64,000 bases of DNA from Siphonodentalium dalli. Its lineage: Eukaryota > Mollusca > Scaphopoda > Gadilida > Siphonodentaliidae. The translations under genes and the position numbers were made by a program. The notes beneath the pieces were generated by a model, which saw only the letters and a list, made by a program, of their open reading frames with translations, was not told the origin of the DNA and did no database searches. The stretch covers positions 103,880,278-103,944,277 of the forward strand of contig CP136069.1 of assembly GCA_032622095.1 (NCBI GenBank). Direction: 5' to 3'. Below are positions 47,950 through 61,617 of this stretch, piece by piece (position 1 is the stretch's first letter; each line of letters starts with the position of its first letter).

Positions 47950-49665
47950 AAAGGAACGAGCGAAGCGACAGTTGTGTTGGCGTGACTTTGGTCCTATATA
48001 TTTAACGTTTCATCACTAGTAGGAAGAGGTACTTTTTGAATTTCTGTATTCGTGATCTATACCGATAATAATATTCTTCTTTGTTAGATCAATGGGAAAT
48101 TGTTTGTTTCCTTTCCATATTTCAATTTCCTTCATAAAGATTTGTACATGGGGACAGTACCAGCAGAAACTATGAGAAATGGTTTCCTGACATGATGACA
48201 GCGATTGCGGAAATCGTCGACTCGAAGGTTTAGTAGCCACCTTCAGAAATTGATTGGTACTAATAATTCGCGTGTTTATTCTGAATTGGAGCCACTGCAA
48301 TTCCGTATCGGTTGTCACTTTAAAGGGCATGCTCAATTATTCTTCCCAATTTTCTATCTTTTCGGCTATTTCGGATTCCCATTTTTTAAATGGATTTGGC
48401 ATAGTTTTCCCACTTTCTAGAATTTTGTAAAATTTATTGCCTGCCTTTTTTGTCATGGAGAAAGATTGTTAGGTAGGTATGGGCAGGGTATACGGATTAA
48501 TGGTTGATTAAGAGAACTTGCCAATGACATAATCTGATGCTATATGTTGCTGATTGTTATGACATCGACACGGACGTTGAAAGTTGCATATAATGTAGTA
48601 TGGAATTATTATCTGATTGGAATAAATCGTTTATAAAATATATTCCTGCATCTCTCCATGATTTAAAGTTGATGGATGAACCTCCTATTTTTATGTTCGG
48701 ATTATTCCATATAGTCGAGGCCATAATATTATTATTTGAATTATTTAATCGCATAAATTTACACCATGCACCGAAAATATCTCTCCAGAATGGATTTGCG
48801 AACTTGTGTGTTTGCTTTACAATATAATTGCGTGGTACGTGACAAATAGTTGGTCGTTTAAGGTGTGGTATTGTAGTGAAGCCCAATTGATTGTTTGCAA
48901 ATCAAGCATTGTATCCAGGTAATTTTCATGGCACTATCAAAGTTTTCAACATTAATCATCTTCAGACCTCCGTGCATATGCTCGGCACATAATTGTTTTA
49001 TTTTTATTCTATCGCGTTTGGAATTCCAAATGAAATATTATAGACAGGTATTTAGGGCTTTCAAAAAAGCTGTATGTGGACTTGGGAGAGTTATAAATAG
49101 GTGTGTCAATTTTGGTAAGATGAGGGAATTGACAACTATTATTGTACCTAAAGGGATCAGGAGTCTGTGTTTCCAAATTTTTGTGATCTTTTCTATATCT
49201 TTTATATTAATGTTTGTTAAATTAGTGTCAAAATGTATCCTTAGAAAATTGAAAGTGTTTACAGTAGACAGGTTTAATTCTATAAGAACATGTCATATTT
49301 TATTTTGTGACCCTAGCTATCCCTATCCATGCTGCTTGACATTTTTCAGGATTTATTCGCAGACCCAATACCCGAGCAAATTCGTCCAGTGTTAAGTACG
49401 ATTCACGTAGACTGTTTCAGAACCATCAAATATGAGCGTCGTGTCGTCCACATATTGTGTTATTTTATATTCTGAACCGTCAAGGAAAATACCTTTAATT
49501 GTATTTTTTTGGTATATCATCAGCCTCAAAACTTCTGCACAGAGGAGTAAGATATACGGGGATATTGGGTCACCCTGGCGGCAGCCTCTCCCTAACATGA
49601 AGCTCTGAGAAATATGACCATTAAATCACAATAGATGAGCTGGCATTCTCGTACAAAACCCATAG
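47950..49665 (-). pseudogene. Tx1/L1-like LINE, 3' RT fragment
   Basis: Reading downward from about 49665: LYENASSSIV, NGHISQSFMLGRGCRQGDP and SPYILLLCAEVL (RT), the catalytic-box remnant QYVDDTTLIFDGSE at about 49470, LGLRINPEKCQAAWIG, then the post-RT region (WKHRLLIPLGTIIVVNSLIL, LCAEHMHGGLKMINVENFD) and a C-terminal TRIISTNQFL / HSFCWYCPHVQ segment at about 48330-48150. The order matches the RT and post-RT region of Tx1-clade L1-like LINEs. Frameshifts and stops break it; the endonuclease and ORF1 are missing (5' truncation). Confidence 0.85.
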
Positions 49666-50354
49666 TAAATTACTATGATCGGAATCGTAAATTAGAGTTT
49701 TAATGTTGAATTATAAAGTATACTGTTATGTACAATTATAGACAACTGTACATAACACAGATTATTGGAATTTATGGGTCACTCACATATATATATAAGA
49801 TAATGCATTGGTATATGATCTGTAATGCTGCACCAGCGCAACCTTGGATTAAATGTGAAAAGGTGACCTGGACATGGAATACTTGGGTCAATAGAGTCCA
49901 ATTTAAGTTTACAATGATGATGTATTAAATGTTACCAACAACACAGCCACCAAGATAAGCCCACCTCACTGCTGACCCATTAATATCAAAAAGTATATAG
50001 TTGCGCTGTCAACTAATCACTGGCATTGTTTATGCTGAACCTTGGCATGTGTATTAAACCTAAACATTTATAATGACCTCAGACCATCTGTAGAGTGATA
50101 AACTCAGCTGTGCAATGCAGCAAATATTTTCTAGTCTACTGTTTATAGCATGTCATGTGTATTGTTGATTGATTTTTTTTTTTTAAACCTAGATACCATA
50201 GCTTTCTTAATCTGCACATTGGCATAATAATTAATAGCTAAGTAGTCCAAAGGCATGGGATGGAATTGGTGAATTGGGTTTAATATCGCTCCAAAGAAAT
50301 GTACCAGTATATAGCATTTGGACCGATTTAAACCAAATTTGATGTGGTGACTTG

Positions 50355-50576
50355 GGGTACAGTAATGCCCTAAATAATCGACTCCTTAACCACAGAAGAG
50401 TTATGGGTCATTTTTAAGGATTTAGTCGGAAATGTGGCTTGTTGCATTCGCCGGAAAGCTCTCAGTTGAGCTTTCCGATAAATGGCAAGTTGCCATATTT
50501 CCGACTAAATCCTGAAAAATTACCCATAAATTCTGCTGTGGTTAAGGAGTTGATTATTTAGGGCACTACTGTACCC
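50355..50576. mobile_element. 222-bp palindromic MITE
   Basis: GGGTACAGTAATGCCCTAAA at the left is matched by TTTAGGGCACTACTGTACCC at the right; arms of about 100 bp continue through ACTCCTTAACCACAG and GGATTTAGTCGGAAAT to a small loop near GCTCTCAGTTGAGC. TTG borders both ends, so a 3-bp duplication is possible. Confidence 0.88.
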
Positions 50577-50819
50577 TTGGCGGAGATATAATGGTGATAG
50601 TTTATCAAATTTTGTTAACTTTAAAAAAAAAAAATGAGGAAGGAGTTCAATTTATATCAAATTAAAATAGTATTTTTTTTTCTTTTTTTTCTTTTTTTTT
50701 TTTCGAAAGAGTGCCATATCTCAGTTAAAAAATAGTCAGATCTGTCTTTTGGGCTGAGAAATTATTATACAAAATTTGGTTCCGATCAGATAGAAAATGT
50801 TTGAGTTATCGCACCATGC

Positions 50820-51221
50820 GTAAAGTGTCTATGGACAGACATACCACCGCCGTGTACGTGGTATCGCCAAACACGGAACGTATATCGCCAAACCAGACTG
50901 AATGGGAATGCCATTTTCACGTATTATGATATTAGAATATGTTTGTTTCTCATCATAAAATAGACAACGAACAACGTATGTGTACGTCCACATGAAGCAG
51001 AAGCAGAAATATGCACCCGTTGTCAGTCAGATTAAACCATTTCATATTTTTTTGCAAATTTTTTCAATAGTGTTTTTACTATTGCTCACGCAAATTTTTT
51101 AGAACTTCCATCCACTATAGTTCATGGCTTTCCACGCTGCCAAAACAAATGCCTGCATGTATATAGCTGAATCTGTCAATGCATAAAGCATACAATGTAG
51201 GATTGAACAGAATTTAAACAA
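50820..51221 (-). repeat. Family H repeat, inverted copy, first part
   Basis: Reverse-strand match to about 34370-34785: the GGTATCGCCAAAC region, GTTGTTCGTTGTC complement, and CGCTGCCAAAACAAATGCC. It breaks at 51222 where a family A element is inserted. Confidence 0.8.
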
Positions 51222-53515
51222 GACAGTCAATGACTGTGGGGTCGCTCACCAGACTGCAAAGACTGATAAGACTGGGACTCTGGAGACCAAAACAGTCAGC
51301 ACTTTTCATAATCACTTTAAAAGAAGTAGATTTAAACAGGATATGAGGCTAGAGAGACTGTAAGTATGTAGATTGGTGAAAATCCACCTTGAAATTGCCA
51401 ACTGTACACTACTGATCACCCCCCCCCCCTCCTCCAGCTCAACAAGTCCCCTGCTGACCGGGCACCAGATTCACAAGTCTTAGGTTGGAATTTCACAACC
51501 GACCGACACCTCAAACTTTCTCAATTGTTGGAAATTTCCAATCTCACAAGCGCCTTTTTCTAAAACCATTTAGACATGTTTTAAGCCCAATTATCCATGG
51601 ACCCAAAACACAATACATGTATGTCAGACCAATCAGTCAAGTGGTTCCAAGGTAGATGTTTTATGAATTTGGTATTTCAATTATTTTATTAGACACAAAA
51701 GTGTTAACTCCCCATAGCCTGCCATTTCTTGACAGGTTGACCTCATTGTAACAAATCTGAATCTCAGTCACTAAAGGATCCTCCCGATTCCTCCATACTA
51801 TATGTAAGCTAAATAGTCCAAACTCTCTTGAGAAGACATTTTAAGAATTACTATAGAGACATATAGTTATGTCCCTGGTCCCACCCTATTTAACCTGGTG
51901 ACCCCATCTGAATAAATTAGAATCCCAGACACCAAAGAACCCTTCATACATATCATAAATATCAGTAAAATAGAACTGATGGTCCTTGTGAAGGAAGCAT
52001 ATTAAGAGGGAAAATGTCCTTCGCTTGGCCCCTATTTGATCAGGTGACCCCATTTTAAAAAATAATCTGAATTGCAGTCAAGGAAGAACATTCCATTCTA
52101 TATAAGCCAAATAGTTCTTGCAAAACATATTTTAAGAATTACTATGCAGTGAAATAGTTAAGTCTCTGGCTCTGCCCTTATTTGACTTTGTGATCCCATT
52201 TTCACAAATCTGATAAGGATAAGATTTAAGTTCCCCAGTTGAAGTTGGTGATATTCACCCATTGGGCACCTCATTTATGAATTTTATCTTCTGCAAGTTA
52301 GGGGATATAGAAACTTCCTAGAAGGGAAATTTAACTAACAATGTAAATTTGATACTGTAGATACTTCCCAGAAGATGAGGCCTAAGCAGAATGAGGTCTC
52401 TAGAGGGTGAATTTGGTGATGCTAGGCCGCTGTGTGGGATAGCATCACTAAATTCACCTTCTGGGGGACCCCATTCTGCAAATGACATTAGTCCTGATAT
52501 GAACAATACATGAGAGATTGGGAATTAATGACATCTAGCAAATCTGCAGGAATGTTTTTAAACATATCAATATTGACATGATTGTGTCGGCATACCCAGC
52601 ACATATACAGTTACATCCAAAGTAAATGCTTATTATTAATGATTCTGTCAAGAATTTGAGTAAATTTTATTTTTGAGACCAGGCCAGGGTGGCAGAAGCA
52701 GTGCACTTGAGTGAAGGACCAGGGGCCACAACCTACAGAAATGTAATGGCATTAGTTTTTCAATTTTCAAAAAATGTTAAACAATATATATATATAATTG
52801 ACCATGGAGTTAAATACAATTTTTTTTTTTTTTTTTAATATTCTAATAAAAAAAAACAATTCCACAGTTTTTGTTAATATTCTTTTATTTTTTAATATAT
52901 CATTTCTTTTCTATTCTTTTCTTTTTTGGTTAAAGAGTTTAATCTGAATTTTTTTCTGAGTTATGTCCCTGGCCCCACCCACATTTGACCCAGTGACCTC
53001 ATTTGAACAAATCTGAATCCCAGTCAACCAATGATCCTTCATACCAAATATGAACCCATTTGGCCTGATGGTATTCGAGAAGAAGATGTTTAAAAGAATT
53101 ACTATGGAGGGAAAGAGTTATGGCCCTGGTTTCTCAACTAATCAACCTGGTGACCTCATTTGAACAAATCTGAATGTGAGTCACCTAGGGAACATCCACA
53201 CCAAATATGAACCAATTAGGCCTTATGGTTCTGGAAAAGAAGTCGTTCTAAGAATTACTATCAAGGAATAGAGTTGTGGCCCTGCTTTCGCAACTATTTG
53301 ACCCAGTGACCTCATTTGAACAAATCTGAATGAGAGTCACCTAGGAAACATCCACACCAAATATGAACCAATTCGGTCCAATGGAACTTCAGAAGAAGAT
53401 GTTCAAAGAATTGTTGACGGATGGACGGACGGACGGACGGATGGACGGACGGACGGACGACGGACGAAGAGTGATGACTATAGCTACACCGGAGACTTCG
53501 TCTCAGGTGAGCTAA
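51222..53515 (+). mobile_element. Family A element, longest copy, with both ends visible
   Basis: Begins CAAGACAGTCAATGACTGTG and ends with (GGAC)n at 53420-53462, hairpin GAGAC-TTC-GTCTC (53492-53504) and GTGAGCTAA. The core has about ten units of 130-170 bp. It interrupts family H: GAATTTAAA to its left and AAATCAGTGTCAT to its right are contiguous in the second copy at about 54058-54080. The hairpin followed closely by CTAA resembles a Helitron 3' end; no 5' TC end is evident. Confidence 0.75.
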
Positions 53516-54450
53516 AAATCAGTGTCATTCTCAATATGCGCGCGATATGGAGGGACCACTGTCGGTCCAGATAGAATGTCAAAGTCGCGGACCAAGATGT
53601 CACTAAAAGCGGATCTTCTGAGCAGTAAATATGCGTAGCACTACTGTGATGACAGCTGCATCCGGCCAGCTGCACTTGACAGTCACAAAACAATTACACT
53701 GTAACATGACTGTAATAACAGCTACATCCCAGCTACACTTGATGGTCACAAAACAGTTACACTGTAATATGACTGTTATAACAGCTACATCACAGCTTCT
53801 CTTGACAGCCACAAAACAGTCGCACTGTAATGTGACTGTAATGACAGCTTCACAGCTACCTGTAATACAGTAACTAATTCCAGTCATACACAGTTACACT
53901 GTAATATGACTGTCTGAACAGCCATGTTACAGTTATTAATTACAGCTAACTTACAGCTAAGCTGTTTAATAACTGTTTTAAAAACAACAGTGTAGCTGTA
54001 AAAAAAAACAGCTTTAATAGCTGTATTTTGTTAGGGGTGAAGCATAGGATTGAACAGAATTTAAAAAATCAGTGTCATCTCAATATGGAGGAAACACTGT
54101 CGGTCCAGATAGATGTCAAAGTCGCGTATCAAGATGTCACTAAAAGCAGATCTTCTGTTCAGTAAATATGCGTAGCACTAAATGAGTTCTGATGAGTTCT
54201 CGCATGTTTTATGTGTATCTGAGACTGATCAATTGGACTGCGAATGTCGTCTGAAATAGGAATCCATAACATGTTTGAAATATTGTGTACATATCTATTA
54301 TGAATGGATTTTAATTTAAATTCTATCTCCGCATTCAAATTTACGATTTCAAACAGGTGAATGAATGATAACGTGATGCTTTGATCACACGCACGTGAAT
54401 GCTGTGGTTGATATGCATGCGTTCCCACTCGAGTAGACTGTTGCACAACA
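53516..54450 (-). repeat. Family H repeat, inverted copy with partial duplication
   Basis: ATCAGTGTCAT to TAAATATGCGTAGCACTA occurs twice, at 53519-53643 and about 54069-54182, with a minisatellite between. From 54183 to about 54420 it runs on through the empty insertion sites of the foldback (54216-54223) and ISL2EU (about 54231). Confidence 0.85.
53644..54035. repeat. About 63-bp minisatellite (ACAGCTACA type)
   Basis: Units share TGACTGTAATAACAGCTACA, CACAAAACAGTTACACTGTA and an AACAGC end, five or six copies, decaying into AACAGCTTTAATAGCTG. Open frames over it are repeat artefacts. Confidence 0.85.
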
Positions 54451-54777
54451 ATGAAATCGAATCATCTTATCGAATATACAGATATCGTATAGCTACAAAT
54501 TATACAATGTCTGACTTTCTCAAGAGTGATCAGATAATATTGTGACGATTCTAATTTAACCATAAACATCCATACACATATTATCACAATATATTACGCG
54601 TGGCACACTTGTGTGCATTCTCATCTGGATGTTGATGGACTGTCACCTCTTTATTGTGTTTATGTAACACATGTGGTCAGTATGGGCTTACCAAGCTAAA
54701 ACACCACGTACATGTATAAACAAAATCAGACTCAGAATGTATTCTTCAAGTATAAATATTAATACACGATACATATA

Positions 54778-54936
54778 GGTTATCACCACCATGTGTGTTT
54801 CTGAGATCCGTATTCAAGTCGAGCTGCCTTCTCTGGGCAGTCTATCGACGAGTCCGTAGGACGAGTCGATAGACAGCCCAGAGAAGGCAGCGAGACTTGA
54901 ATACGGATCTCGGAAACACACAGGGTGATGATAACC
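54778..54936. repeat. 159-bp near-perfect palindrome
   Basis: Arms of about 70 bp: GGTTATCACCACC...CTGCCTTCTCTGGGC...GTCTATCGAC and its complement GTCGATAGAC...GCCCAGAGAAGGCAG...GATAACC. The centre is GAGTCCGTAGGACGA, with its own GTCC/GGAC stem. It could extrude as a cruciform or be transcribed as one long hairpin. No target duplication is obvious. Confidence 0.93.
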
Positions 54937-54939
54937 AAT

Positions 54940-57230
54940 TTATCTTACAATTCGTCCCATAAAAAATGCAATAAAACTCAATTTAAAACAGGAACTATTT
55001 TATTACGCGCAACACACAACGTACACAATATTCTCAGCACGCGACGTTGTGATCAGTCAAATTCTGAGAAATTCACGTCACTATTCAAATTCACTTTGGC
55101 TGGAATCCGATTCAATGAAGAGGCGACGATATTTTCGTTTCATATGTTCGACATAATTGTCACTTTTAACAGGATAATTGTATTATTTTATGGTGCAATC
55201 TCCTTGGATAGTGATAGTGTTGGCGAGAGGCATTGCCGGAGATGACTGTCCATTCAGAGTTTTGGTGAATTTTGAACTTTCCGACACTTCGACAATCGAG
55301 TTCTGACTCGCACTAAAATAACCCATTAAACTTCATTTAGAGGAAATGCACTAAATCACGGACTTTTCGTAAGTATTGTGTTTTATATCCTTAACATAAG
55401 ATAAAATTAATTTGATTTTCCATTCTGTATTTTATCGAATAAAAAATGCGTTCAGTAGCTTTTGATCAAGACCGTACTGAATTACGGGGAATTCCCTACT
55501 TCGCTAAAATAGAAATTGTCAAAATAGTCCGTATTCGTGCGCGCTGTTAACAATGTGTAAACTTCGTTACTTTTCCAAACATTTTGGGGTGGTTATTTTG
55601 AGCTTTTTGGGCCCTGTCTCCACATTTTGTCAACTTTATTGAACTAATTATTGATTATTTTACATTCGTAGCACACGAGTATATTATTTTACGACTTTTA
55701 GTTGGTTATTTAGACGTTTTGTTTTGAAAACAAGCCAGTTGTCGAAACGCACGTGCACCAGCTGTTGCCATCGAAGATATCCTTGTTGCCATCCAGGATA
55801 CAAGATCGGAAACCGCCTAGGCGTTTTCGCGTGTATTTGATGAAATATAGCTATATTGTAAGATAAATACATGTACGTACATATATAATCGTGGCACATG
55901 CAACCAATATATATCAGAAATCATGTACACATGCACATGGGGTGGGGTGTTGTGGGTTGAGTTTGCTGTGTTGGGGTATATAAAAGTGTGTGCATGTGGC
56001 TTTTCCCTCGTGTATTCCCCTCGTGTAGTGCACGTGTAAGTTGTTTGCGGCGTCAGACTGAGGTATTCGTTCGTAATTTCGCATTGGTTGGGTGGAGTTT
56101 TGGTGCATGGGGTGGAGTGGCTGGCATTCGAATACGAGTGGTGTAACGTATACACAATGCGCTTGCCAATACAGCATTGAAAGAAATGACACAAAGCAAT
56201 TAACAGTTACATGTAGGAACCCAGAATCGTCATTTAGTTATCGATTTACCCTGTGGGTATATACATACTATATATACAACATATTTACTCTTAGTGGTAA
56301 TATACACTTCACTGTGAAACATGTTTATACTGTCATGATTGTTATGTACACATGCATTAAAATTACACTATAGTTTATAACTTTTCTAATATAGGACCAC
56401 ATGCAGTTATTTACATAAGACTTTACTATGTTATCATATAGGTTGTATATACTGCAATTGATATGTATGTTTAACCGAAATGAATCTTATCTTATCTTAT
56501 CAGTGGACTCCTTCTGAGCATGTATTTCAGAGTTTGGTATATGATTATAACCAAAATTGTTTTGAATATTCAGCATCACGATGACTTTCAAATCGTATTG
56601 TTCGGAGATTTAGTTTACGGCTTGTTGGGTTCTAGAATTATTATTACAAGGACCCTCTAGCCACATCCTGGCTAACTCGTGATTTACACTGATTTAATCT
56701 TTCCATTCGTTGTACAGTTCCGGGACTATAATATCGAATAACGCAGAATAGCCTATACTATTAATATGACATTAGCACATACAACACAAACAAACATACA
56801 CGTTTTCGCCCTTGCACATGCACCATCATCATAAAGATGGTCCATGTGCCGGCCTGTCCGAATTATAATGTGGATATTTTCAAGCAGAAACGGTCAAAGT
56901 GCGAAGTGTATCATCCGCATCTTTGACATCCCAAATCCGGTTTGGCGACATCTCATCGCAGGATAAATTTTATGACTAATTAAACATACATCTTTCTATT
57001 GATACACGCATTATCCACAGTCAATGGCTGAAAATTGTGTTTCGAACGACTACCTAACTTCAAAAAGTGTCTACTATTTATGATGAAATCAGAAATGAGC
57101 CGGAATTTCCATTAAATTTATCGGGATGAAAGCAAGCTATAGTCGCTATCACAGTGAGGGATCATTCCTATTTACGAAATTATGTTTTGAAGTGGGAGAT
57201 ATATAGATTCATTGAGGGAAAATATGTTAA
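54940..57230. other. No gene recognised
   Basis: Mixed AT-rich sequence. Open frames up to 125 codons (e.g. 55817-56194) lack known domains and overlap each other on both strands. No splice-supported SLC20 exon was found here. Confidence 0.4.
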
Positions 57231-57235
57231 TTTAT

Positions 57236-57375
57236 CAAAACCCCATGGTCTGGTTTGGCGTTCCCTTCCGGTTTGGCGATACCATGTACACAGGGTGCAG
57301 ACGGACAGACAGACAGCCGGATGGATGGCTGGACGAATGACAAGTGCTCAATCCGGACGTCGACAGAAATATATA
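57236..57375 (+). repeat. GGTTTGGCGATACC tail with GACA microsatellite
   Basis: GGTCTGGTTTGGCG, CCGGTTTGGCGATACCATGT, then ACGGACAGACAGACAGCC. The same tail motif ends family H copies at 34.7 and 50.87 kb. Confidence 0.65.
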
Positions 57376-57379
57376 TTCT

Positions 57380-58670
57380 TTCATTCGAAAATATGAGGTG
57401 GAATTTTAAATAAAACGCTCCATCAACTCCATAGGAGTCTAGACTGTGTCAAGTGATATCATTTCCTCAAAAGTAGCTAAGACATTTATGGAAGAGTTAA
57501 ACAATTTGACATTTTTATAAAGCTTTGTTAGTATCTACATAATTTATACACATGTCACTGTATTATTTAAACATGGACTAATTTATTAACAATTCATATA
57601 TGCATATAACAACCTCTAACTCGAGATGAATAGATGTGTGAAGTTCGCTGAGTTTCCCCACCAATATGGTTTAAATTGTTAAACTTCGGATTGAATCGGC
57701 AGACGCTGAGATGAGCAGAGGATTTAAGAGATGAGTAGAGGAAGGCCACTCTACAATTTCATTGTGAAATTGAGATTAGAAAGGCCCACTTTAACATAGT
57801 ACAAATTCATTTTATTTCAGTTTAAAGATATGATAAGCGTTGGTGGTGGGTATCTAATGGATATGACAAATTTAATAGTAATACCCACCATAAACAGAAA
57901 GAATATTAAAATATAGACATATTTTGTTCTTATATCAATCGTACGTATCGCATAAATAGCATGTTATTATCAAGATCGTACGCAATGATAGTAAACAAAA
58001 GCCTTGTTATTTTACAATACAGTACGTAAATTTTGTGCCTTTAAAGACGTGGGGAGCTAATTAGAGTTATCGGTGAGCGTGGGAGGGGGGCCATTAAGGG
58101 ACATCTCATTGGTCGATGATTTGATCATTGGTTAGGATTTCCAAAGTATACTTTAATTGCAGTTACCGGTCCATTACCATTTTCTAACTTGACCTTCACC
58201 ATCTCAAATGTGAATTACATACAAGGCATTCTGTTGAATATTACTCAAGTTGTCATCATGAGAACCCAAATTGTGATTTCTAAGTCCAAAAATTGGCATA
58301 ACTAAATAAAAATCATTGGACTGTTTTTACCAACCACATTTGAAATTGATCTGCATCTTCTCGAGTGTTAATCACATACCAAATATAAACAAATGCTATT
58401 GCATATTGTTCAAGTTATTATTCGGACCACACACAAAATGTGATTTCATGGATAAAATAGTTTAAATAGCTTACGGACGGTCAATGGACAATGCGTGACA
58501 CTTTGTCTGGAAATCACAAATAGGTCATTTACATAAATGAGTGAAAGTGTCAATGACACTGCAGCTCAATGTGGAAAGGGAATAATTTCAAGTGTTACGG
58601 TCAATGGAGTTATTAGGAATGCGGAAAGTTGAAATGTCTGAGTAATACTAGATTATCAACTAGAATATAT
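57380..58670. other. No gene recognised
   Basis: AT-rich sequence with an (AT)n run at 58666-58680 and no coding signal. Confidence 0.4.
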
Positions 58671-58679
58671 ATATATATA

Positions 58680-61146
58680 TCGGTCCCATCTACATGTTAA
58701 TGTTGACATCATTGACAAATTTCATAATCATCTGACCAAAGATACGACTTGTAGCCCATGCCAAAGTATTTAATCATGCAAAGAGTAAAATCCAAGATGG
58801 CTGCCAGTGGCAATTTTTTTATGGCCGAATGATCTCAAAATGACTCGTTTCCCATTACAATTCAATGTTAACGTCCATGACAAATTTCATGATGATCAGA
58901 CCAAAGGTACAACCCGTAACCCATAGCCCGTGGCAAAGAATTTAGTCATACAAAGAGTAAAATCCAAGATGGCTGCCAGCGGCCATGTTTTATTGCCGAA
59001 TGACCCCAAAATGAATCGTTCCCATCTACATGTCAATATTGAATATCAAAAACATGTTGATAACTCCCATCTAGTAGATCAATATCAAGATTAATATGCA
59101 GTTTGGTGATGATCGGATGAGGGAAGTGGACTGTAGGGTGTCCCAAAGGATTTAGTCATACAAAGAGTAAAATCCAGATGGCTACTGGCAGCCATGTTTT
59201 ATGGCCGAATGACCCCAAAATGACTCGTTCCCATCTACATGTCAATATTTACATCAATCACAAATGTTAACATCCATGACAAATTTCATGATGATCCAAC
59301 CAAATGTACGACATGTAGCCCATGCCAAAGGATTCAGTCATGCAAAGAGTAAAACGAAGATGACTGCCGGCGGCCATGTTTTATGCCGAATGACCCCGAA
59401 ATGACTCGTTCTCATCTACATGTCAATATTAACCTCCATAAAACAAAATATGATGATTAGTGACAGCCATGACAAATTTCATAATGATCCGACCAAAGGT
59501 GCGACTTGAAGCCCGTGCCAAAATTTAGCCATGCAAAGAGTAAAATCCAAGATGGCTGCCAGTGGCCATGATTGAGGGCCGAATGACCCAAAAATGACTC
59601 GTCCCATCTACATGTCAACAGTCATGACAAATTTCATGTTGATCCAAACAAAGGTACGACTTGTAGCCTGTGCCAAAGGATTTAGTCATGCAAAGAATAA
59701 AATCGAAGATGGCTGCCGGCGGCCATGTTTATGACTGAATGACCCCAAAATGACTCGTTCCATCTACATGTCAATATTAACATCCACGAAAAATTTCATG
59801 ATGATCAATGGCAGCCATGAAAAATTTCATAATGATCCGACCAAAGGTATGACTTGGAAGCCCATGCCAAAAATTTAGCCATGCAAAGAGTCAAATCCAA
59901 AATGGTGGCCAGTGGCCATGTTTTATGGTCGAATGACCCTAAAATGACTGGTTACCATCTACATGTCAATATCAACAGCCATGGCAAATTTCATGTTGAT
60001 CCGACCAAAGGTACGACTTGAGGCCCGTGCCAAAGATTTAGCCATGCAAAGAGTACAATCCAATATATGGCGTCCAGCGGCCATGTTTTATGACCGAATG
60101 ACCCCAAAATGACTCGTTCCCATCTACATGTTAATGTTGATATTATTGACAAATTTCATAAACATCTGACTAAAGGTACGACTTGTAGCCAACAAATAAG
60201 CCCATGCCAAAGGATTTAGTCATGCAAAGAGTAAAATCCAAGATGGCTTACAGTGGCCATGTTTTATGGCGGAATGATCCCAAAATGACTCGTTCCCATC
60301 TACATGTCAATATTAACATCCACGATTTCATGATGATCAGACGAACACTCCGACCTTTTCCCCGTGCTAATGGATTATATTTTGAAATCCTAAATAGCCG
60401 CTGGTGGCCATGTTTTTTTGCCGAATGACGGTGACCCCAATATGATTCATTCCCATCTGCATGTAAATGTCAACAGCCATAAAAAATTTCATAATGATCC
60501 GACCAAAGGTAAAACTTGTAGCCCATGCCAAAGGATTTAGTCATGCAAAGATTAAAATCCAAGATGGCTGTCAGTGGCAATGTTTTATGGCCAAAATGAC
60601 CCCCAAATTAATCGTTCCCATCTACAATTCAATATCCACGACAAATTTCATGATGATCAGACGACCTGTAGCCCGTGCTAATGGATTAAAATTTGAAATC
60701 AAAATGGCTGCTGGCGAATGATCCAAAAATGGCTGCTGGCGAATGATCCAAAAATGATTCGTTCCCATCCACATGTCAATCATAACAAATTTCACAATGA
60801 CCGACCAAAATTAATCCCATCTACATGTCAATATTAACATCCATGACAAATTTCATGATGATCAAACAAACAGTGCGACATGCAGCCCGTGCTAATTGAT
60901 TGAATTATGAAATCCAAGATGGCCGCTGGTGGCCAAAGTTTTTTGCCGAATGACCCCAAAATTACTTGCTCCCATCTACATGTCAATGTCAACAGCTATG
61001 ACAAATTTCATCATAATGATCCGACCAAAGATACGACCTGTAGCCCATGGTAAAGGAAATTGTTGACGGATCACACACGCACACATATACACATGGACGA
61101 TGGACACCAAGCCATGGCAATAGCTCAAACTAAAGTTGAGCTAAAA
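58680..61146 (+). mobile_element. Tandem-repeat non-autonomous element (family B), about 13 units
   Basis: Units of 137-218 bp carry CATGCAAAGAGTAAAATCCA, AAGATGGCTGCC, GGCCGAATGACCCCAAAATG, ACTCGTTCCCATCTACATGT and GACAAATTTCATGATGATC. The 3' end has a CACACACG/ACACATATACACA microsatellite (61070-61095) and a terminal hairpin TAGCTCAA (61121-61128) / TTGAGCTA (61136-61143) followed by AAAA. Single units occur at 11.7, 14.9, 15.7 and 35.9 kb. Confidence 0.85.
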
Positions 61147-61617
61147 ATATGCTTTCTGTTAAATATGCAATTATTTTACTTTAATTCAAATTAATTTTCA
61201 ATTTCATGCAAATTGATGAAAACTAATATCAATTTAAGTTTGTATAAATATTTCGTCAAGTTGAATTTGTTATTTTCAATTTGTGGTCAGTTTTCAACGC
61301 GATTTGGTCCTTGTATTTCTCATAAACACCAATCTAATGCAAATAGAACTGATGTAAAATTCGCATATCTATATATCTCTCACAATACAATTTTCAGAAA
61401 TATAGCGTTGCTCTGGACTACCAAATGGGAGAGGAACTGGAAATTCAATTGAAATCATGCATTGGTGGTGTCGAAATTTACCTATGAGAATTAAAGAAGC
61501 TTTGATGTAAACAAATTGTATTTCCCATCAGCACATTCCAGTCAACAATACATATAATACGTGGAGAATCAATAAGAACACATATTTGGCAGTACATGTA
61601 AGTGTATATATATATAC

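Noticed and set aside
55817-56194. 125-codon frame, minus strand
   Set aside because: Low-complexity Thr/Tyr/His text, overlapped by another frame on the same strand; no domain.
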